Source: Marinomonas balearica
GTDB lineage: Bacteria > Pseudomonadota > Gammaproteobacteria > Pseudomonadales > Marinomonadaceae
Direction of reading: 5' to 3'
NCBI RefSeq assembly: GCF_004362145.1
Contig: NZ_SNXC01000016.1
Location: 1-64,000 of the forward strand
Length of the DNA stretch: 64,000 nt
Position 1 is the stretch's first letter. Every line of letters starts with the position of its first letter. Positions 1 through 11,125 of this stretch are shown piece after piece. The notes below the pieces were generated by a model that was not told where the DNA came from, made no database searches, and saw nothing but the letters and a program-made list of their open reading frames with translations. Both the position numbers and the translations under genes were made by a program.

Positions 1-59
1 CTTAGAAGTGTTCTTCTTAGCGTCTCACCCGTTGTTCTGAGTGGTTGTCCGTGTCAGTG

Positions 60-120
60 GGTGCGTATATTACCTTCCAGATTTTTTTACGCAAGCACTT
101 TTTTCATTTATTTCGATTTT
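60..120 (-). promoter_or_regulatory. Candidate rRNA-operon P1-type promoter reading out of the left edge
   Basis: Read on the minus strand, a -35-like TTGCGT (94 to 89) is followed after 16 bases by TAATAT (72 to 67), with an A/T-rich stretch upstream (100-135) that resembles an UP element. Downstream comes a GC-rich discriminator and then a stretch containing CACTGACACGG (about 63 to 53), which resembles the start of gammaproteobacterial rRNA transcripts. No protein frame is convincing here. I infer that an rrn operon begins just left of base 1; the rRNA itself is not visible, so this is a moderate call. Confidence 0.5.
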
Positions 121-154
121 TTATCAAATAGTTAAAAGAGTTCCCTTCTATATT

Positions 155-190
155 AAAAAAGCCCCTATTTGATATTAACAAATAGGGGCT
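155..190 (-). terminator. Rho-independent terminator of purL
   Basis: A perfect 12-bp stem (160-171 with 179-190) with a 7-base loop is followed on the minus strand by a run of six U (complement of 155-160). It lies 28 bases after the purL stop codon. Confidence 0.9.
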
Positions 191-217
191 TCTACTAGAT
201 CACTATTCTATTCGGAT

Positions 218-3200
218 TTAACCCAACCACTTACGAGCGTTTTGGAACAAACGCGCCCAAGGAGCCAGCTCTTGCCACTCCGCAGGTGACCAGCTGTGTT
301 GAATAGCGCGATACACTCGCTCAGGGTGTGGCATCATAATCGTTACTCGACCATCTTCTGTTGTCAGACCTGTAACCCCTTCAACAGAACCATTCGGGTT
401 GAATGGGTAGCGCTCAGTTGGTTGACCATAGTTATCAACATACTGAAGTGCAATCTGTTGATTTGATTGCAATGCAATTTTATGAGCCTCATCACGGTAT
501 TCTGTCTGCCCTTCTCCGTGTGCCACGACAATTGGCATACGAGAGCCTTCCATACCTGAAAGAAGGATAGACTTAGATTCCTTCACTTCGACTTGAACCA
601 ATCGTCCTTCAAACTGAGCAGATTGGTTACGCACAAACTTCGGCCAGTTTTGTGCGCCTGGGATCAAATCATGTAGGTTTGATAACATCTGACAACCGTT
701 ACACACACCTAATGAGAAAGTATCTTGGCGGTTGAAGAAAGCTTCAAACTGTTCGCGAGCTCGTTCGTTAAATAAGATGGATTTTGCCCAACCTTCACCA
801 GCGCCTAATACGTCACCGTATGAGAAACCACCACAAGCGACTAGCCCTTTAAATTCTTCTAGAGAAATACGGCCAGACAGAATATCACTCATGTGAACAT
901 CTACTGGTGTAAAGCCCGCTTTATGGAAGGCTGCTGCCATTTCTACTTGACCATTAACACCCTGCTCACGCAACACTGCCATGCGCGGCTTAGCACCTGT
1001 TGAGATATAAGGCGCAGCAATATTTTCATTCACATCAAAACTTAGCGATGCAGATAGCCCCGGATCTTTGGCATCTAACAAGTTATCAAACTCTTGCTGT
1101 GCTGATTCAGGGTTATCGCGTAAAGCTTGAATGCGGTAACTTGTTTCAGACCATGTGCGCTGCCAAGTGATACGGTCTTGAGTCAGGATAACGTCATTAT
1201 TTAACGTAAAGTTTAATGTATCGCTATCATTAAGTGTCGCCACTTTATGAACCGCAACACCTTTTGCTGCATACGCTTCTATTATTGCTTGCGCATCAAC
1301 ATCATTAACCTGAATCACTGCACCTAGCTCTTCATTAAAGAGAGCAGATGCCGCTTCAACCTGATTTGACGCGATCAAATCAAGATTCACATCTAAACCG
1401 ATGTGACTTGCGAAAGACATTTCTACCAAAGATGCAAATAGGCCGCCGTCAGAACGGTCATGATAAGCAAGCAGCTTACCCTCTCCATTCAATGCCTGTG
1501 TTGCATCAAAGAAGCCGGCCAATGCATCAGCACTGTCAACATCAGGAACAGTTGAGCCAACTTGGTTGTAAACCTGAGCAAGAACGGAGCCGCCTAGTCG
1601 ATTTTGCCCAGCACCAAGATCAATAAGCAAAAGCTGAGTATCTGCATTATTAGTCAATTCAGGCGTCAGCGTTTTACGTGCATCCTCTACAGGAGAAAAT
1701 GCTGTAATCACTAGTGATAGCGGAGAGGTAACAGACTTATCTTCACCATCTTCTTTCCATACCGTTTTCATCGACATGGAATCTTTACCAACAGGAATTG
1801 CGATATCAAGTGCAGGACATAATTCCATACCTACCGCTTTCACAGTTTGATACAGTTTTTCGTCTTCGCCAGCGTGACCCGCTGCGGCCATCCAGTTAGC
1901 AGACAGCTTGATATGGTTACGCTTAGTAATTTTTGCAGCCGCTAGGTTAGTCAAAGCTTCACCAACCGCCATGCGACCAGATGCAGGTGCGTCCAACAAA
2001 GCGGATGGAGTGCGTTCCCCCATTGTCATCGCTTCACCGGTATAACTGTCTAAGCTGGATGTCGTCACAGCAACATCGGCAACGGGAACTTGCCATGGGC
2101 CAACCATCTGATCACGAGCAACCATACCCGTAATTGTTCGGTCACCAATCGTAATCAAGAAACTTTTAGAAGCAACGGTTGGTAAGCTAAGAACGCGATT
2201 TGCTGCATCCGCCAAATCTAAATTCTCGCCAGAGAAGTTGTCGCCTTTTACATTGGCCTTTTCGGCAGTACGATGCATTTTAGGTGGCTTGCCAAACAAC
2301 ACTGACATAGGAAGATCGACAGGCTTGTTATCAAAATGAGGGTCTTGTACTTCTAGATGAAGCTCTTCTTTCGCTTCACCAACAACTGCAAACGGACAGC
2401 GCTCGCGAGCACAAATATCTTCAAACTCTTCTATACGATCAGCCGGTACCGCTAGTACGTAGCGCTCTTGAGATTCGTTGCACCAAACCTCCAACGGAGA
2501 CATACCCGGTTCGTCGTTTAGCACTTTGCGTAAATCAAATGCACCACCACGCTCACCGTCTTTAACCAGTTCAGGCAATGCATTAGAAAGACCGCCCGCA
2601 CCAACATCATGAATAAAGCTAATTGGGTTGTTATCACCTAGCTGCCAGCAACGATCGATTACTTCCTGACAACGACGCTCCATCTCGGGGTTACCACGCT
2701 GAACAGAAGCGAAATCAAGATCTTCGTTACCATCAGCAGACGCCATAGAGGATGCAGCACCACCACCAAGACCGATCAACATTGCAGGTCCACCTAGTAC
2801 AACCAGCTTCGCGCCAACATCAATCTCGTCTTTTTCTACATGATCACGGCGAATATTACCAAGACCACCCGCCAACATGATCGGCTTATGGTAGCCTCGA
2901 ACTTCGTCTCCATTTGCTCCCTCTACTTTTTGTTCGTAAGTACGGAAGTAACCAAGAAGATTTGGGCGACCAAATTCGTTATTAAAAGCAGCACCACCAA
3001 TCGGCCCTTCGATCATAATATCCAAAGGCGTTACGATACGAGAAGGCTTACCGTATTGGCTTTCCCATGGTTGTTCAAAGCCAGGGATTTTAAGATCGGA
3101 TACCGTGTAGCCAGTTAAGCCAGCTTTCGGCTTAGCGCCAATACCTGTCGCACCTTCATCACGGATTTCACCGCCGGACCCTGTCGCAGCACCAGAGAAA

Positions 3201-4117
3201 GGCGCAATCGCAGTTGGATGGTTATGCGTTTCTACCTTCATCAGGATATCGATATCTTCCTGACTGAAATCATATTCTTGCGAACCAGGAGCAGGATAAA
3301 AACGACCCGCGTGATGACCTTCCATCACTGCAGCGTTATCTTTATAGGCAGATAAGGTGCCGTCGCTATTATGCTCGTGCGTATTCTTGATCATCTGGAA
3401 CAAAGAGCGGTCTTGCTCTTCGCCATCGATCGTCCAAGAAGCGTTGAAGATTTTGTGGCGACAGTGTTCAGAGTTTGCCTGTGCAAACATCATCAACTCA
3501 ATGTCGTTTGGATTGCGACCAAGTTCAACGAAAGATTCAACTAGGTAATCAATTTCGTCATCCGCCAGAGCTAAGCCCAATGTTTGGTTTGCCGTGACCA
3601 ATGCATCTCGGCCACCGCCCAGAATATCAACATTGCTCATTGGAGCAGGCTCTGCATGACTGAACAGCTGTGACGCCTGACTTGTTAGTTCAAGCAAACT
3701 TTCAGTCATACGGTCATGCAGCAACGAAGCAACCGTTTGGCGCAGATCATCAGACAAAACTGAGTCAGAATGAACGAAATACTGAACACCACGCTCCACA
3801 CGTGCGACTTTATTCAAACCACAGTTATGAAGAATATCCGTTGCCTTTGAAGACCATGGAGAAATGGTGCCAATACGAGGTACAACCAACACGCTTTGAT
3901 CAGACGTTTTAACGGCATCTGTCTTAGCTCCGTAAGTCAACGCTTGTTCCAATATTAGCTGCTCTTTTTCAGACAACGAATCGCCTGAATTTAGCTCAAT
4001 AAAGTGTATAAATTGCGCATCAATATCCGTTACACCTGGAGCAACGGCTTGTACTGTAGAAAGGAGTTTAGCCTTACGAAACGCAGAAAGAGCTGCGGAG
4101 CCATGCAGGGTTAGCAT
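218..4117 (-). CDS. purL: Phosphoribosylformylglycinamidine synthase (large single-chain form)
   Basis: Makes FGAM from FGAR, glutamine and ATP in de novo purine synthesis, in the cytoplasm. The 1299 residues match the long gammaproteobacterial PurL (about 1295). An N-terminal linker region is followed by two AIRS-like ATP-binding halves (metal-binding [14 protein letters not shown] near residue 290; [11 protein letters not shown] in the second half). The C-terminal class I glutamine amidotransferase domain carries the nucleophile in GVCNGCQM and the catalytic His in MMPHPER. It stands alone, ending at its own terminator. No PurR-like palindrome is obvious upstream. Identity is secure. Confidence 0.97.
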   Translation of the reverse strand: MLTLHGSAALSAFRKAKLLSTVQAVAPGVTDIDAQFIHFIELNSGDSLSEKEQLILEQALTYGAKTDAVKTSDQSVLVVPRIGTISPWSSKATDILHNCGLNKVARVERGVQYFVHSDSVLSDDLRQTVASLLHDRMTESLLELTSQASQLFSHAEPAPMSNVDILGGGRDALVTANQTLGLALADDEIDYLVESFVELGRNPNDIELMMFAQANSEHCRHKIFNASWTIDGEEQDRSLFQMIKNTHEHNSDGTLSAYKDNAAVMEGHHAGRFYPAPGSQEYDFSQEDIDILMKVETHNHPTAIAPFSGAATGSGGEIRDEGATGIGAKPKAGLTGYTVSDLKIPGFEQPWESQYGKPSRIVTPLDIMIEGPIGGAAFNNEFGRPNLLGYFRTYEQKVEGANGDEVRGYHKPIMLAGGLGNIRRDHVEKDEIDVGAKLVVLGGPAMLIGLGGGAASSMASADGNEDLDFASVQRGNPEMERRCQEVIDRCWQLGDNNPISFIHDVGAGGLSNALPELVKDGERGGAFDLRKVLNDEPGMSPLEVWCNESQERYVLAVPADRIEEFEDICARERCPFAVVGEAKEELHLEVQDPHFDNKPVDLPMSVLFGKPPKMHRTAEKANVKGDNFSGENLDLADAANRVLSLPTVASKSFLITIGDRTITGMVARDQMVGPWQVPVADVAVTTSSLDSYTGEAMTMGERTPSALLDAPASGRMAVGEALTNLAAAKITKRNHIKLSANWMAAAGHAGEDEKLYQTVKAVGMELCPALDIAIPVGKDSMSMKTVWKEDGEDKSVTSPLSLVITAFSPVEDARKTLTPELTNNADTQLLLIDLGAGQNRLGGSVLAQVYNQVGSTVPDVDSADALAGFFDATQALNGEGKLLAYHDRSDGGLFASLVEMSFASHIGLDVNLDLIASNQVEAASALFNEELGAVIQVNDVDAQAIIEAYAAKGVAVHKVATLNDSDTLNFTLNNDVILTQDRITWQRTWSETSYRIQALRDNPESAQQEFDNLLDAKDPGLSASLSFDVNENIAAPYISTGAKPRMAVLREQGVNGQVEMAAAFHKAGFTPVDVHMSDILSGRISLEEFKGLVACGGFSYGDVLGAGEGWAKSILFNERAREQFEAFFNRQDTFSLGVCNGCQMLSNLHDLIPGAQNWPKFVRNQSAQFEGRLVQVEVKESKSILLSGMEGSRMPIVVAHGEGQTEYRDEAHKIALQSNQQIALQYVDNYGQPTERYPFNPNGSVEGVTGLTTEDGRVTIMMPHPERVYRAIQHSWSPAEWQELAPWARLFQNARKWLG

Positions 4118-4217
4118 GTCGAGTGTTACCTCATATGGTTAGTTCGGGGATTTTGCGGGGTATTTTAAATGAATGAGTGGGTAAGGGATAGTAGCAGCAA
4201 GATCTCATTAACCTGTT

Positions 4218-4697
4218 TTATTTGACCGATCGTTTCAATTTCTTTTTTTGCTCTCGACGAAACTGAAAGAATGCCGTCAACTGTTCTGACGCTTCCGATG
4301 CCAACACCCCCCCGACCACTTCTACTTTATGATTCAAAAAGGCCTGTTCAAAAAACTGTCCCTGACTTTCTGTTACACCACTTTTTGGCTCTGTCGCTCC
4401 ATAAACCACTTTCGCGATGCGTGCATGCACTATCGCTCCGGCGCACATAGAACAAGGTTCTAGCGTCACATACAAAGTGGCGCCTGGAAGACGGTAGTTA
4501 TTTACGTTGGCACATGCATTTCGTATTGCTTGAATCTCTGCATGAGCAGTGGGATCACACGTACTAATAGGCCGATTAAAACCTCGTCCGATTATTTGGT
4601 TATTTTGAACAACAATCGCACCGACAGGGATTTCACTTTCCTGTGCTGCTTCTTCCGCTAACGCTAGCGCCTCTTTCATCCACTCATCGTCTGTCAT
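4218..4697 (-). CDS. tadA: tRNA-specific adenosine-34 deaminase
   Basis: Converts A34 of tRNA-Arg(ACG) to inosine, an essential decoding modification. The 159-residue protein has the zinc deaminase signature: HAEIQAI with the proton-shuttling Glu, then PCSMCAGAIVHARI with the two Cys ligands. Length is close to E. coli TadA (167). The lysine-rich C-terminus is typical. It lies 100 bp upstream of purL on the same strand and is divergent from the CBS-domain gene. Confidence 0.95.
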   Translation of the reverse strand: MTDDEWMKEALALAEEAAQESEIPVGAIVVQNNQIIGRGFNRPISTCDPTAHAEIQAIRNACANVNNYRLPGATLYVTLEPCSMCAGAIVHARIAKVVYGATEPKSGVTESQGQFFEQAFLNHKVEVVGGVLASEASEQLTAFFQFRREQKKKLKRSVK

Positions 4698-4780
4698 ATT
4701 GATTTATCTCAAACTAAAAAGTTGCTGGTCTTCTATTTCGTCCTCTAAACTGAGTTCAATTATTAACGAGGATTATAGGT

Positions 4781-5200
4781 GTGAAAAAAGTTGTAGATTT
4801 AATGATTACCAATCTAGTTACAATTAAAGAAACCGACTCCTTGGCATCTGCTAAGGAACTTATGGCGGAAAAAAACATTAGAAATCTGCCTGTCGTTGAT
4901 GACGACGGAAAATGTCTAGGAATGTTAACCCAACGAGAATATTTAAAGCACGCTTTTTACCTTGTTAGTCAGTTTGGCACACAGTTGTTGAGCAAGAAAG
5001 AAGCCCAGACGCCAGTCAAAAATGCCATGAACACCGACATATTGACGTTGACACCTGACACAGACTTAGACATTGCGGCGCAGTTTTTCATATCAAACAA
5101 ATACGGAAGCCTTCCAGTAGTCGACGACGATAAGCTTGTCGGCATCCTTACTCCCGTCGATTTCGTAAAGCTCGCTCACACCTATTTAAAGGACGCTTAA
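4781..5200 (+). CDS. Two-CBS-domain protein
   Basis: A 139-residue protein made of a tandem CBS pair (about residues 8-65 and 80-137), with the repeated pattern LPVVDDDGKCLGMLTQREY and LPVVDDDKLVGILTPVDF. CBS pairs bind adenine nucleotides and regulate partner proteins; stand-alone versions like this have no assigned reaction. The start is GTG with a good Shine-Dalgarno ACGAGGA at 4766-4772. It is divergent from tadA and convergent with valS. No partner can be read from context. Confidence 0.85.
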   Translation: MKKVVDLMITNLVTIKETDSLASAKELMAEKNIRNLPVVDDDGKCLGMLTQREYLKHAFYLVSQFGTQLLSKKEAQTPVKNAMNTDILTLTPDTDLDIAAQFFISNKYGSLPVVDDDKLVGILTPVDFVKLAHTYLKDA

Positions 5201-5233
5201 ACAGCCTCCCAAACTCTTTTCTTCAACCAGTAC

Positions 5234-5273
5234 AAAAAATGCCAAGTACACACTATGTGTCTTGGCATTTTTT
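5234..5273. terminator. Bidirectional terminator between the CBS gene and valS
   Basis: A long hairpin pairs AAAATGCCAAG with CTTGGCATTTT plus an inner ACACA/TGTGT helix and a 3-base loop, flanked by A and T runs so that it can terminate on both strands. It separates two convergent genes. Confidence 0.9.
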
Positions 5274-5332
5274 ATTAACATCGTACTAAGTCGCTATTCA
5301 AACCTGCATTCAAATAGCAGGCTCACATAGAG

Positions 5333-8116
5333 TTAAAGCGATTCAATTGATACTTTTTGCTCTTCAAGCTTAGCAACCGCTTGCTTTAGATCGTCTGATT
5401 TAGCACGTTCTTTAGCAACAACAGCCTCTGGCGCCTTAGCAACGAAACTCTCGTTAGAAAGCTTACCTTCAATACGTTGAAGATCCTTCGTTGCCTTGTC
5501 TATTTCTTTTTGTAGACGAGCAAGTTCTGCATCTTTATCAATCAGGCCTGCCATCGGTACCAACACTTCCATATCGCCAACCAGCGCAGTTGCAGACATA
5601 GGCGCTTCATCGCCTTTTTCTAGCCATGTTAACGTTTCAAGTTTTGCCAGCTTTTGTAAGAATGCCGTATTCGCAAGCATCCTAGCTTTGTCTTGCTCCG
5701 AGCCATTACGGAATAAGATATTTAGAGGTTTAGACGGAGCAATATCCATCTCACCGCGGATATTACGAATACCTTCAATCACTCCTTTCAGCCACTCGAC
5801 ATCGTTTTCAGCGTCATGATCTAACTTCGAATCATCTGCTTCTGGATAAGAAGCAAGCATAATCGTTTCACCTTCAACACCTGCTAAAGGCGCAACGCGG
5901 TGCCAAATTTCTTCCGTCAGGAACGGCATCATTGGGTGAGCTAGGCGTAAAAACGCTTCCAGAACACGAACCAATGTGCGGCGAGTACCGGTCAACTGAG
6001 CTTCTGTTGCATTCTCATCCCAAAGCACAGGTTTAGAAAGCTCAAGGTACCAGTCACAATACTCGTGCCACATAAATTCATACAAAGCTTGCGCTGCAAG
6101 GTCATAACGATGCGTATCATACGCTTTGTTTACCGCTGATTCCGCTTGCTGTAAGCGACTGATAATCCATCGATCGGCCAACGAAAGCTCTACATCTGAG
6201 CCAGACTGACCACAGTCTTTCTCTTCCGTATTCATCAACACATAACGTGTTGCATTCCAGATTTTATTACAGAAGTTGCGGTAACCTTCTAAGCGGTTTA
6301 GATCAAACTTAATATCACGACCGCCCGATGCCAAAGAGCACAGCGTAAAGCGCAATGCATCCGTTCCGTATGCCTGAATACCTTCTGGATAAGCGGAACG
6401 TGTGTTTTTCTCAACTTTTTCAGCAAGACGTGGCTGCATCATGCCGTAGGTGCGTTTTTGCACCAAAGATTCGATATCGATGCCATTAATCAAATCAAGT
6501 GGGTCAATAACATTCCCTTTTGATTTGGACATTTTATCGCCGCGTTCATCGCGAATAAGTCCTGTGATATAGACTGTCTTGAAGGGCACTTTATCTGTGA
6601 ACTTCAACGTCATCATGATCATTCGCGCGACCCAGAAGAAGATAATATCAAACCCTGTTACCAACACATCGGATTCACTAAACAGTTTGAACTCTTCTGT
6701 CTCTTCTGGCCAACCTTGCGTAGCAAACGTCCACAATGCAGAAGAGAACCACGTATCCAGAACATCTTCGTCCTGAGTAAGCTCAACATCGTCACCTAAG
6801 CTGTATTTTTCGCGAACAGTTGCTTCATCTTTTCCTACGTAGAATTTACCCTGCGCATCATACCAAGCTGGAATTTGGTGTCCCCACCAAAGCTGACGAG
6901 AAATACACCAATCTTGTAAATCACGCATCCAAGAAAAGTAGGTGTTTTCCCACTGTTTTGGAACAAACTGGATATCGCCGTTCTCAACAGCTTCAATAGC
7001 AGGTTTCGCTAAAGTTTCTACGGCAACATACCATTGATTCGTTAAATAAGGCTCTACGACGGTATTGCCACGCTCACTGCGAGGCACTTTCAACTTATGG
7101 TCGTCAATTTTATCCAGTAGGCCTAATGCTTCGAAATCAGCAACAATCACCTTACGAGCCTCGAAGCGATCCATCCCTTGGTATTTTTCAGGGGAGTTAT
7201 CATTAATCGACGCGTCGTCGGTCAAAATATTGATCATTGGTAAGTCGTGGCGTTTACCCATTTCGTAGTCATTGAAATCGTGAGCTGGGGTAATTTTCAC
7301 ACAGCCAGTTCCAAATTCTTTATCTACGTAGTCATCAGCAATAATTGGAACCTTTCGACCAACTAATGGCAATTCAATTTCTTTGCCAACTAAATCTTGG
7401 TAACGCTCATCGTCCGGTGCCACTGCCACTGCTGAGTCACCCAACATGGTCTCAGGACGTGTTGTCGCAACTACGATATAGTCTTTTCCATCTGCCGTTT
7501 TAGCACCATCGGCCAATGGATAACGGAAATGCCAAAGGAAGCCATTCTCTTCTTCGGAAATAACTTCGAGATCTGAAATAGCGGTATGAAGTTTAGGATC
7601 CCAGTTAACCAAACGTTGGCCACGGTAAATAATGCCTTCATCATACAAGCGTACAAACACTTCCTGAACCGCTTCAGACATGCCTGGATCCATCGTAAAG
7701 CGCTCTTTAGACCAGTCGACAGAGTCACCTAAAACCCGCATTTGATCAGAAATCGTACCACCAGACTGACCTTTCCACTCCCACACTTTTTCGAGGAATT
7801 TTTCACGGCCTAGCTCTTTACGAGTGGTATTTTGTGCGGCCAGCTGGCGCTCAACTACCATTTGCGTTGCAATACCTGCATGGTCACTGCCAGGTTGCCA
7901 AAGAGTTTGCTTGCCTTGCATTCGAGCACGTCGAATCATGGCATCCATGATGCTGTGCTGGAATGCATGCCCCATATGAAGACTCCCCGTTACATTTGGC
8001 GGTGGAATCATAATGGAAAATGGAGCGCCATTTCCGCTTGGCGCGAAATAATTGTTTTCTTCCCAACGCTGATAAATTGGGGCTTCGATACTCTGAGGTT
8101 GGTAAGTCTTTTCCAT
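5333..8116 (-). CDS. valS: Valyl-tRNA synthetase
   Basis: Charges tRNA-Val. Class I synthetase of 927 residues (E. coli 951). The HIGH-type motif is seen in [13 protein letters not shown] near residue 40 and the KMSKS loop in [14 protein letters not shown] near 530. A CP1 editing domain lies between, and an anticodon-binding domain and C-terminal coiled coil (rich in Lys/Glu, last about 65 residues) follow. It is last of a leftward group pepA - PAP2 - acidic protein - valS. The usual holC gene between pepA and valS is absent. Confidence 0.97.
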   Translation of the reverse strand: MEKTYQPQSIEAPIYQRWEENNYFAPSGNGAPFSIMIPPPNVTGSLHMGHAFQHSIMDAMIRRARMQGKQTLWQPGSDHAGIATQMVVERQLAAQNTTRKELGREKFLEKVWEWKGQSGGTISDQMRVLGDSVDWSKERFTMDPGMSEAVQEVFVRLYDEGIIYRGQRLVNWDPKLHTAISDLEVISEEENGFLWHFRYPLADGAKTADGKDYIVVATTRPETMLGDSAVAVAPDDERYQDLVGKEIELPLVGRKVPIIADDYVDKEFGTGCVKITPAHDFNDYEMGKRHDLPMINILTDDASINDNSPEKYQGMDRFEARKVIVADFEALGLLDKIDDHKLKVPRSERGNTVVEPYLTNQWYVAVETLAKPAIEAVENGDIQFVPKQWENTYFSWMRDLQDWCISRQLWWGHQIPAWYDAQGKFYVGKDEATVREKYSLGDDVELTQDEDVLDTWFSSALWTFATQGWPEETEEFKLFSESDVLVTGFDIIFFWVARMIMMTLKFTDKVPFKTVYITGLIRDERGDKMSKSKGNVIDPLDLINGIDIESLVQKRTYGMMQPRLAEKVEKNTRSAYPEGIQAYGTDALRFTLCSLASGGRDIKFDLNRLEGYRNFCNKIWNATRYVLMNTEEKDCGQSGSDVELSLADRWIISRLQQAESAVNKAYDTHRYDLAAQALYEFMWHEYCDWYLELSKPVLWDENATEAQLTGTRRTLVRVLEAFLRLAHPMMPFLTEEIWHRVAPLAGVEGETIMLASYPEADDSKLDHDAENDVEWLKGVIEGIRNIRGEMDIAPSKPLNILFRNGSEQDKARMLANTAFLQKLAKLETLTWLEKGDEAPMSATALVGDMEVLVPMAGLIDKDAELARLQKEIDKATKDLQRIEGKLSNESFVAKAPEAVVAKERAKSDDLKQAVAKLEEQKVSIESL

Positions 8117-8267
8117 TATGTTGTCTTAAAACTCTATAAAATGGCAGTTGATAAATAATCGAGGGATTATAGCGTGTCAACACGAACGGAGGAAGCCGCT
8201 CATGTCGTCAATTGAAAGATAGAACAAAGGAAGCATGGGAAAGGCTCCCATTTCTTGCATGATATGG

Positions 8268-8744
8268 TCACCCCTTGCGCTTCGTATACTCAATCAGTAC
8301 ATCTGTGATCAAACTAGGAAGACGCTGTTCCAGAACGGTTTGAATCGCCGCTTCAAGATGCGCTCTGTCTCGTTGTTCGTCGTCTTGTTGTTCATCAATC
8401 GCAGCAAGTGGCGTTTGAGTGTCACCGTCGTCCATAGAAAGAGAAAAATAGTCCTCTTGTGATAGAGGCGAGTTAGCAGCCTCTTTTTCAGACGACGAAA
8501 TTTTTAAGGCAGGGGAAGCTTTTTCAACATTTTTAGACTCAATATCCAAAACACTGTCTTCTGAATAAACGGCGCTTGGAGTCTGCTCCTTTTTTTTAGA
8601 AGAAGCCGTTTGCTGAGTCGCTTTGACATCCTGTGTACCGACAATATCCATCAAGATAGGAATATCATCCTGATTTCTTAAAGCATTCGTGAGTACCGTT
8701 TCATCAGGTTCGGCGTTAAATGTTTGTGTCACAGTATCCGACAT
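8268..8744 (-). CDS. Uncharacterised acidic protein
   Basis: 158 residues, not recognised. The N-terminus contains DDIPILMDIVG, reminiscent of the IPxLxDIV motif of small proteins of unknown function near pepA/valS in other gammaproteobacteria. The middle (about residues 45-110) is low-complexity, rich in Ser, Glu, Asp and Lys and probably disordered. The last 35 residues form a plausible amphipathic helix (LEAAIQTVLEQRLPSLITDV). There is no signal peptide or membrane segment. It sits 17 bp after the PAP2-like gene and upstream of valS, so it is probably co-transcribed. Coding status is supported by position and strand bias of the operon. Confidence 0.7.
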   Translation of the reverse strand: MSDTVTQTFNAEPDETVLTNALRNQDDIPILMDIVGTQDVKATQQTASSKKKEQTPSAVYSEDSVLDIESKNVEKASPALKISSSEKEAANSPLSQEDYFSLSMDDGDTQTPLAAIDEQQDDEQRDRAHLEAAIQTVLEQRLPSLITDVLIEYTKRKG

Positions 8745-8761
8745 AAAAAAGGACCAATAAG

Positions 8762-9541
8762 TTAGAACTTTTTGACAAGTGTAAGCACTGGAATATCGCG
8801 GTAGTAACTCAAACTGACATTCATATCCGTGCGATTTTGATGTACAACTTTGGCACTCACATAAGCAAATGTCCAGCCCAACAAAGCCTGTGAAGAGTAA
8901 TGTTTGTTAATCGCCACCCTTGCAAGCCCCGGCATAACAGACAAACCATAGAATAACGCCTTCATTCCTGTGGATTCAGATAGCATCGCGGCATTAATCA
9001 TAGGAACCGCTCCTGAAAAAGAATGACCGCTAACGCTATTCACGTCATCGAAAAGGCGCCAGTTACTGCTTCGGCCCTCATTTGGCCGACTTCCACCTAG
9101 AATATTTGCGGTAATAAAACCTGAAGGAGCGCCTACCATGAAGGTTCGAAAAGAGTACCGTCCCCATTTACCGTAAACGCTTTCATGATCACTTAGCCAA
9201 TAATCGAGCCCCATAACCCCTAAATAAATGGGAATACTGGGTATCGTGCGTGTTGAGTCACCGAAATAATTGACCTGCTTTGAGTCATTAAGAAAACTTT
9301 CATCGTCATGCGGCAACTGCTCATGCAAATATTCGTCAATATTACTATTGGCCATAACGCCCGCTGTAAGAAGACCAGGAGACAGTGATTTCAATGTCGA
9401 GGTAGTATAAAAAGACTGATAATCCTGTACTACTTCACCGTACAACGTCCCCCAAAAACCGTCACTCGCACAAGCAAAAGGAGCGTTTACAGCTATAAAC
9501 GCTCCACAAAAAAGCACCCAAAACTCTCGGATGCTTTTCAT
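8762..9541 (-). CDS. PAP2-like membrane/periplasmic phosphatase family protein, degenerate motifs
   Basis: 259 residues with an N-terminal signal peptide or membrane anchor (ending about PFACAS). The region from about 140 to 235 has the PAP2 layout: GGSRPNEG (motif 1), SVSGHSFSG (motif 2, SGH) and RVAINKHYSSQALLG (motif 3). Canonical PAP2 enzymes have K-x6-RP and R-x5-H-x3-D. Here the Lys of motif 1 is Ala and the last Asp is Gln, whereas the RP, SGH and R/H residues remain. It could act on lipid phosphates such as undecaprenyl-PP or be altered in activity. It starts 1 bp after the pepA stop, in the place where holC usually lies. Confidence 0.72.
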   Translation of the reverse strand: MKSIREFWVLFCGAFIAVNAPFACASDGFWGTLYGEVVQDYQSFYTTSTLKSLSPGLLTAGVMANSNIDEYLHEQLPHDDESFLNDSKQVNYFGDSTRTIPSIPIYLGVMGLDYWLSDHESVYGKWGRYSFRTFMVGAPSGFITANILGGSRPNEGRSSNWRLFDDVNSVSGHSFSGAVPMINAAMLSESTGMKALFYGLSVMPGLARVAINKHYSSQALLGWTFAYVSAKVVHQNRTDMNVSLSYYRDIPVLTLVKKF

Positions 9542-9542
9542 A

Positions 9543-11003
9543 CTACTTTACTTTATTCAACAAATACTGAGTCAACAAGCCTACGGGTCTTCCGCTAGCA
9601 CCTTTTGCAGCCCCACCCGTCCAAGCGGTTCCTGCAATATCCAAATGAGCCCATGGATAAGATTCAGTGTATCGAGACAAGAAACAAGCAGCGGTAACCG
9701 AGCCAGCTTCAGGGCCTCCAATATTACCCATATCGGCAAAGTTGCTGTCCAACTGCTGCTGGTATTCTTCATCTAAAGGCATTTGCCAAAGTTTATCCGC
9801 AGCACCTTTACTCGCTACCTTTAAGCTTTCAGCAACCGTATCGTCATTCGCATACATCGCTGAATTCACGCTGCCTAATGCAACAACACAAGCACCTGTT
9901 AGAGTCGCTATATCCACAACGGATTGTGGCTCAAAGCGCTCAATATATGTTAAGGCATCACAAAGAACCAAACGACCTTCAGCATCCGTATTCAAAATTT
10001 CTACGGTCTTACCAGACATAGTACGAACGATGTCTCCCGGTTTTGTAGCATGTCCACTCGGCATATTTTCAGCGGCAGCAATGACCGCAGTAAAATTCAC
10101 AGCAGGCTTCATTTCACAAATGGCTTTCATGGTACCGAACACGCTGGCCGCGCCGCACATGTCATATTTCATTTCGTCCATTTTGGCGCCTGGCTTCAAT
10201 GAAATACCACCAGTATCAAAAGTAATACCTTTACCAAGAAGCACGTGAGGCGCTTCGCCTTCCACTCCGCCTCGATAATGCATAACGATAAGGTAGCTTG
10301 GCTGATCACTGCCGCGGCCTACAGACAACATACAATGCATGCCTAACTCGTCCATTTTTGTCTCGTCTACCAACTCGACATCAATGCCATACTCTTCACC
10401 GAGACCCTGCGCTTTAGAAGCAAGGTAGCTAGGAGTACATACGTTACCTGGTAGATTTCCAAGTTGACGAGTAAACGCCGAGCCTACTGCCGTAGCGACA
10501 CCAACGGACATAGCAGATTCGTCTGTACCTTCGAGTAAAATGGTCTCAACGTTGGTTGCTTTGTCTTTATCATCTTGTCTGAACCCAAGAAACTCATAGA
10601 AACCTTCATTTAACCATTGCGCGGCAAGTGTCAGTACATTAGCTTCTTGACGGTCAACAACACTTAGACCTTTTAACGCGACAGCCACTTTTGCAAATGG
10701 AAGCCCTTTAATTTGGGATGCGATTGCCGCTACGACTTTTTTCGCTTTCGCGTCAGAAAGAGTTCCTTTTCCCACACCGACCAGCAAAACAGCGGATGCA
10801 AACTCTTCAGCTACAGAAGGTAGAAGTAAGGTCTGCCCCACCGTGCCTTTAAAAACGTTAGATTCACGCAGTTGCAAAATTTGTCCCGATGATTTTGCAT
10901 CAATCCATGCGGTAGATTCCGGCAACTCGCCTTCACTAGGTACAAAAACAACCGTCAAATCTGCTTCTACTGCGGATATACGATCGAACAATGCCGTTTT
11001 CAT
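9543..11003 (-). CDS. pepA: Cytosol (leucyl) aminopeptidase
   Basis: Dinuclear metal aminopeptidase of the M17 family; in enteric bacteria the same protein also acts as a DNA-binding accessory factor for carAB control and Xer recombination. 486 residues; the M17 signature NTDAEGRL is present near residue 336 and the metal ligands lie in KGITFDTGGISLKPGAKMDEMKYDMCGA. The start ATG is followed by KTALFDRISAV. It is the first gene of the leftward group ending with valS and is divergent from lptF. Confidence 0.95.
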   Translation of the reverse strand: MKTALFDRISAVEADLTVVFVPSEGELPESTAWIDAKSSGQILQLRESNVFKGTVGQTLLLPSVAEEFASAVLLVGVGKGTLSDAKAKKVVAAIASQIKGLPFAKVAVALKGLSVVDRQEANVLTLAAQWLNEGFYEFLGFRQDDKDKATNVETILLEGTDESAMSVGVATAVGSAFTRQLGNLPGNVCTPSYLASKAQGLGEEYGIDVELVDETKMDELGMHCMLSVGRGSDQPSYLIVMHYRGGVEGEAPHVLLGKGITFDTGGISLKPGAKMDEMKYDMCGAASVFGTMKAICEMKPAVNFTAVIAAAENMPSGHATKPGDIVRTMSGKTVEILNTDAEGRLVLCDALTYIERFEPQSVVDIATLTGACVVALGSVNSAMYANDDTVAESLKVASKGAADKLWQMPLDEEYQQQLDSNFADMGNIGGPEAGSVTAACFLSRYTESYPWAHLDIAGTAWTGGAAKGASGRPVGLLTQYLLNKVK

Positions 11004-11125
11004 TTAATCTTCCTCTTTCCTAATAACTTGTATAAAACACTGGATAATCACTACCTTATCGCGAGATAATGGGGACTCTATAATTTGCTATCAACACTTT
11101 GTTGTAACTTTAATTATCCATTGAG

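Noticed and set aside
7832..8183. Open frames on both strands at the start of valS
   Set aside because: Shadows of the valS coding sequence without ribosome sites or family match.
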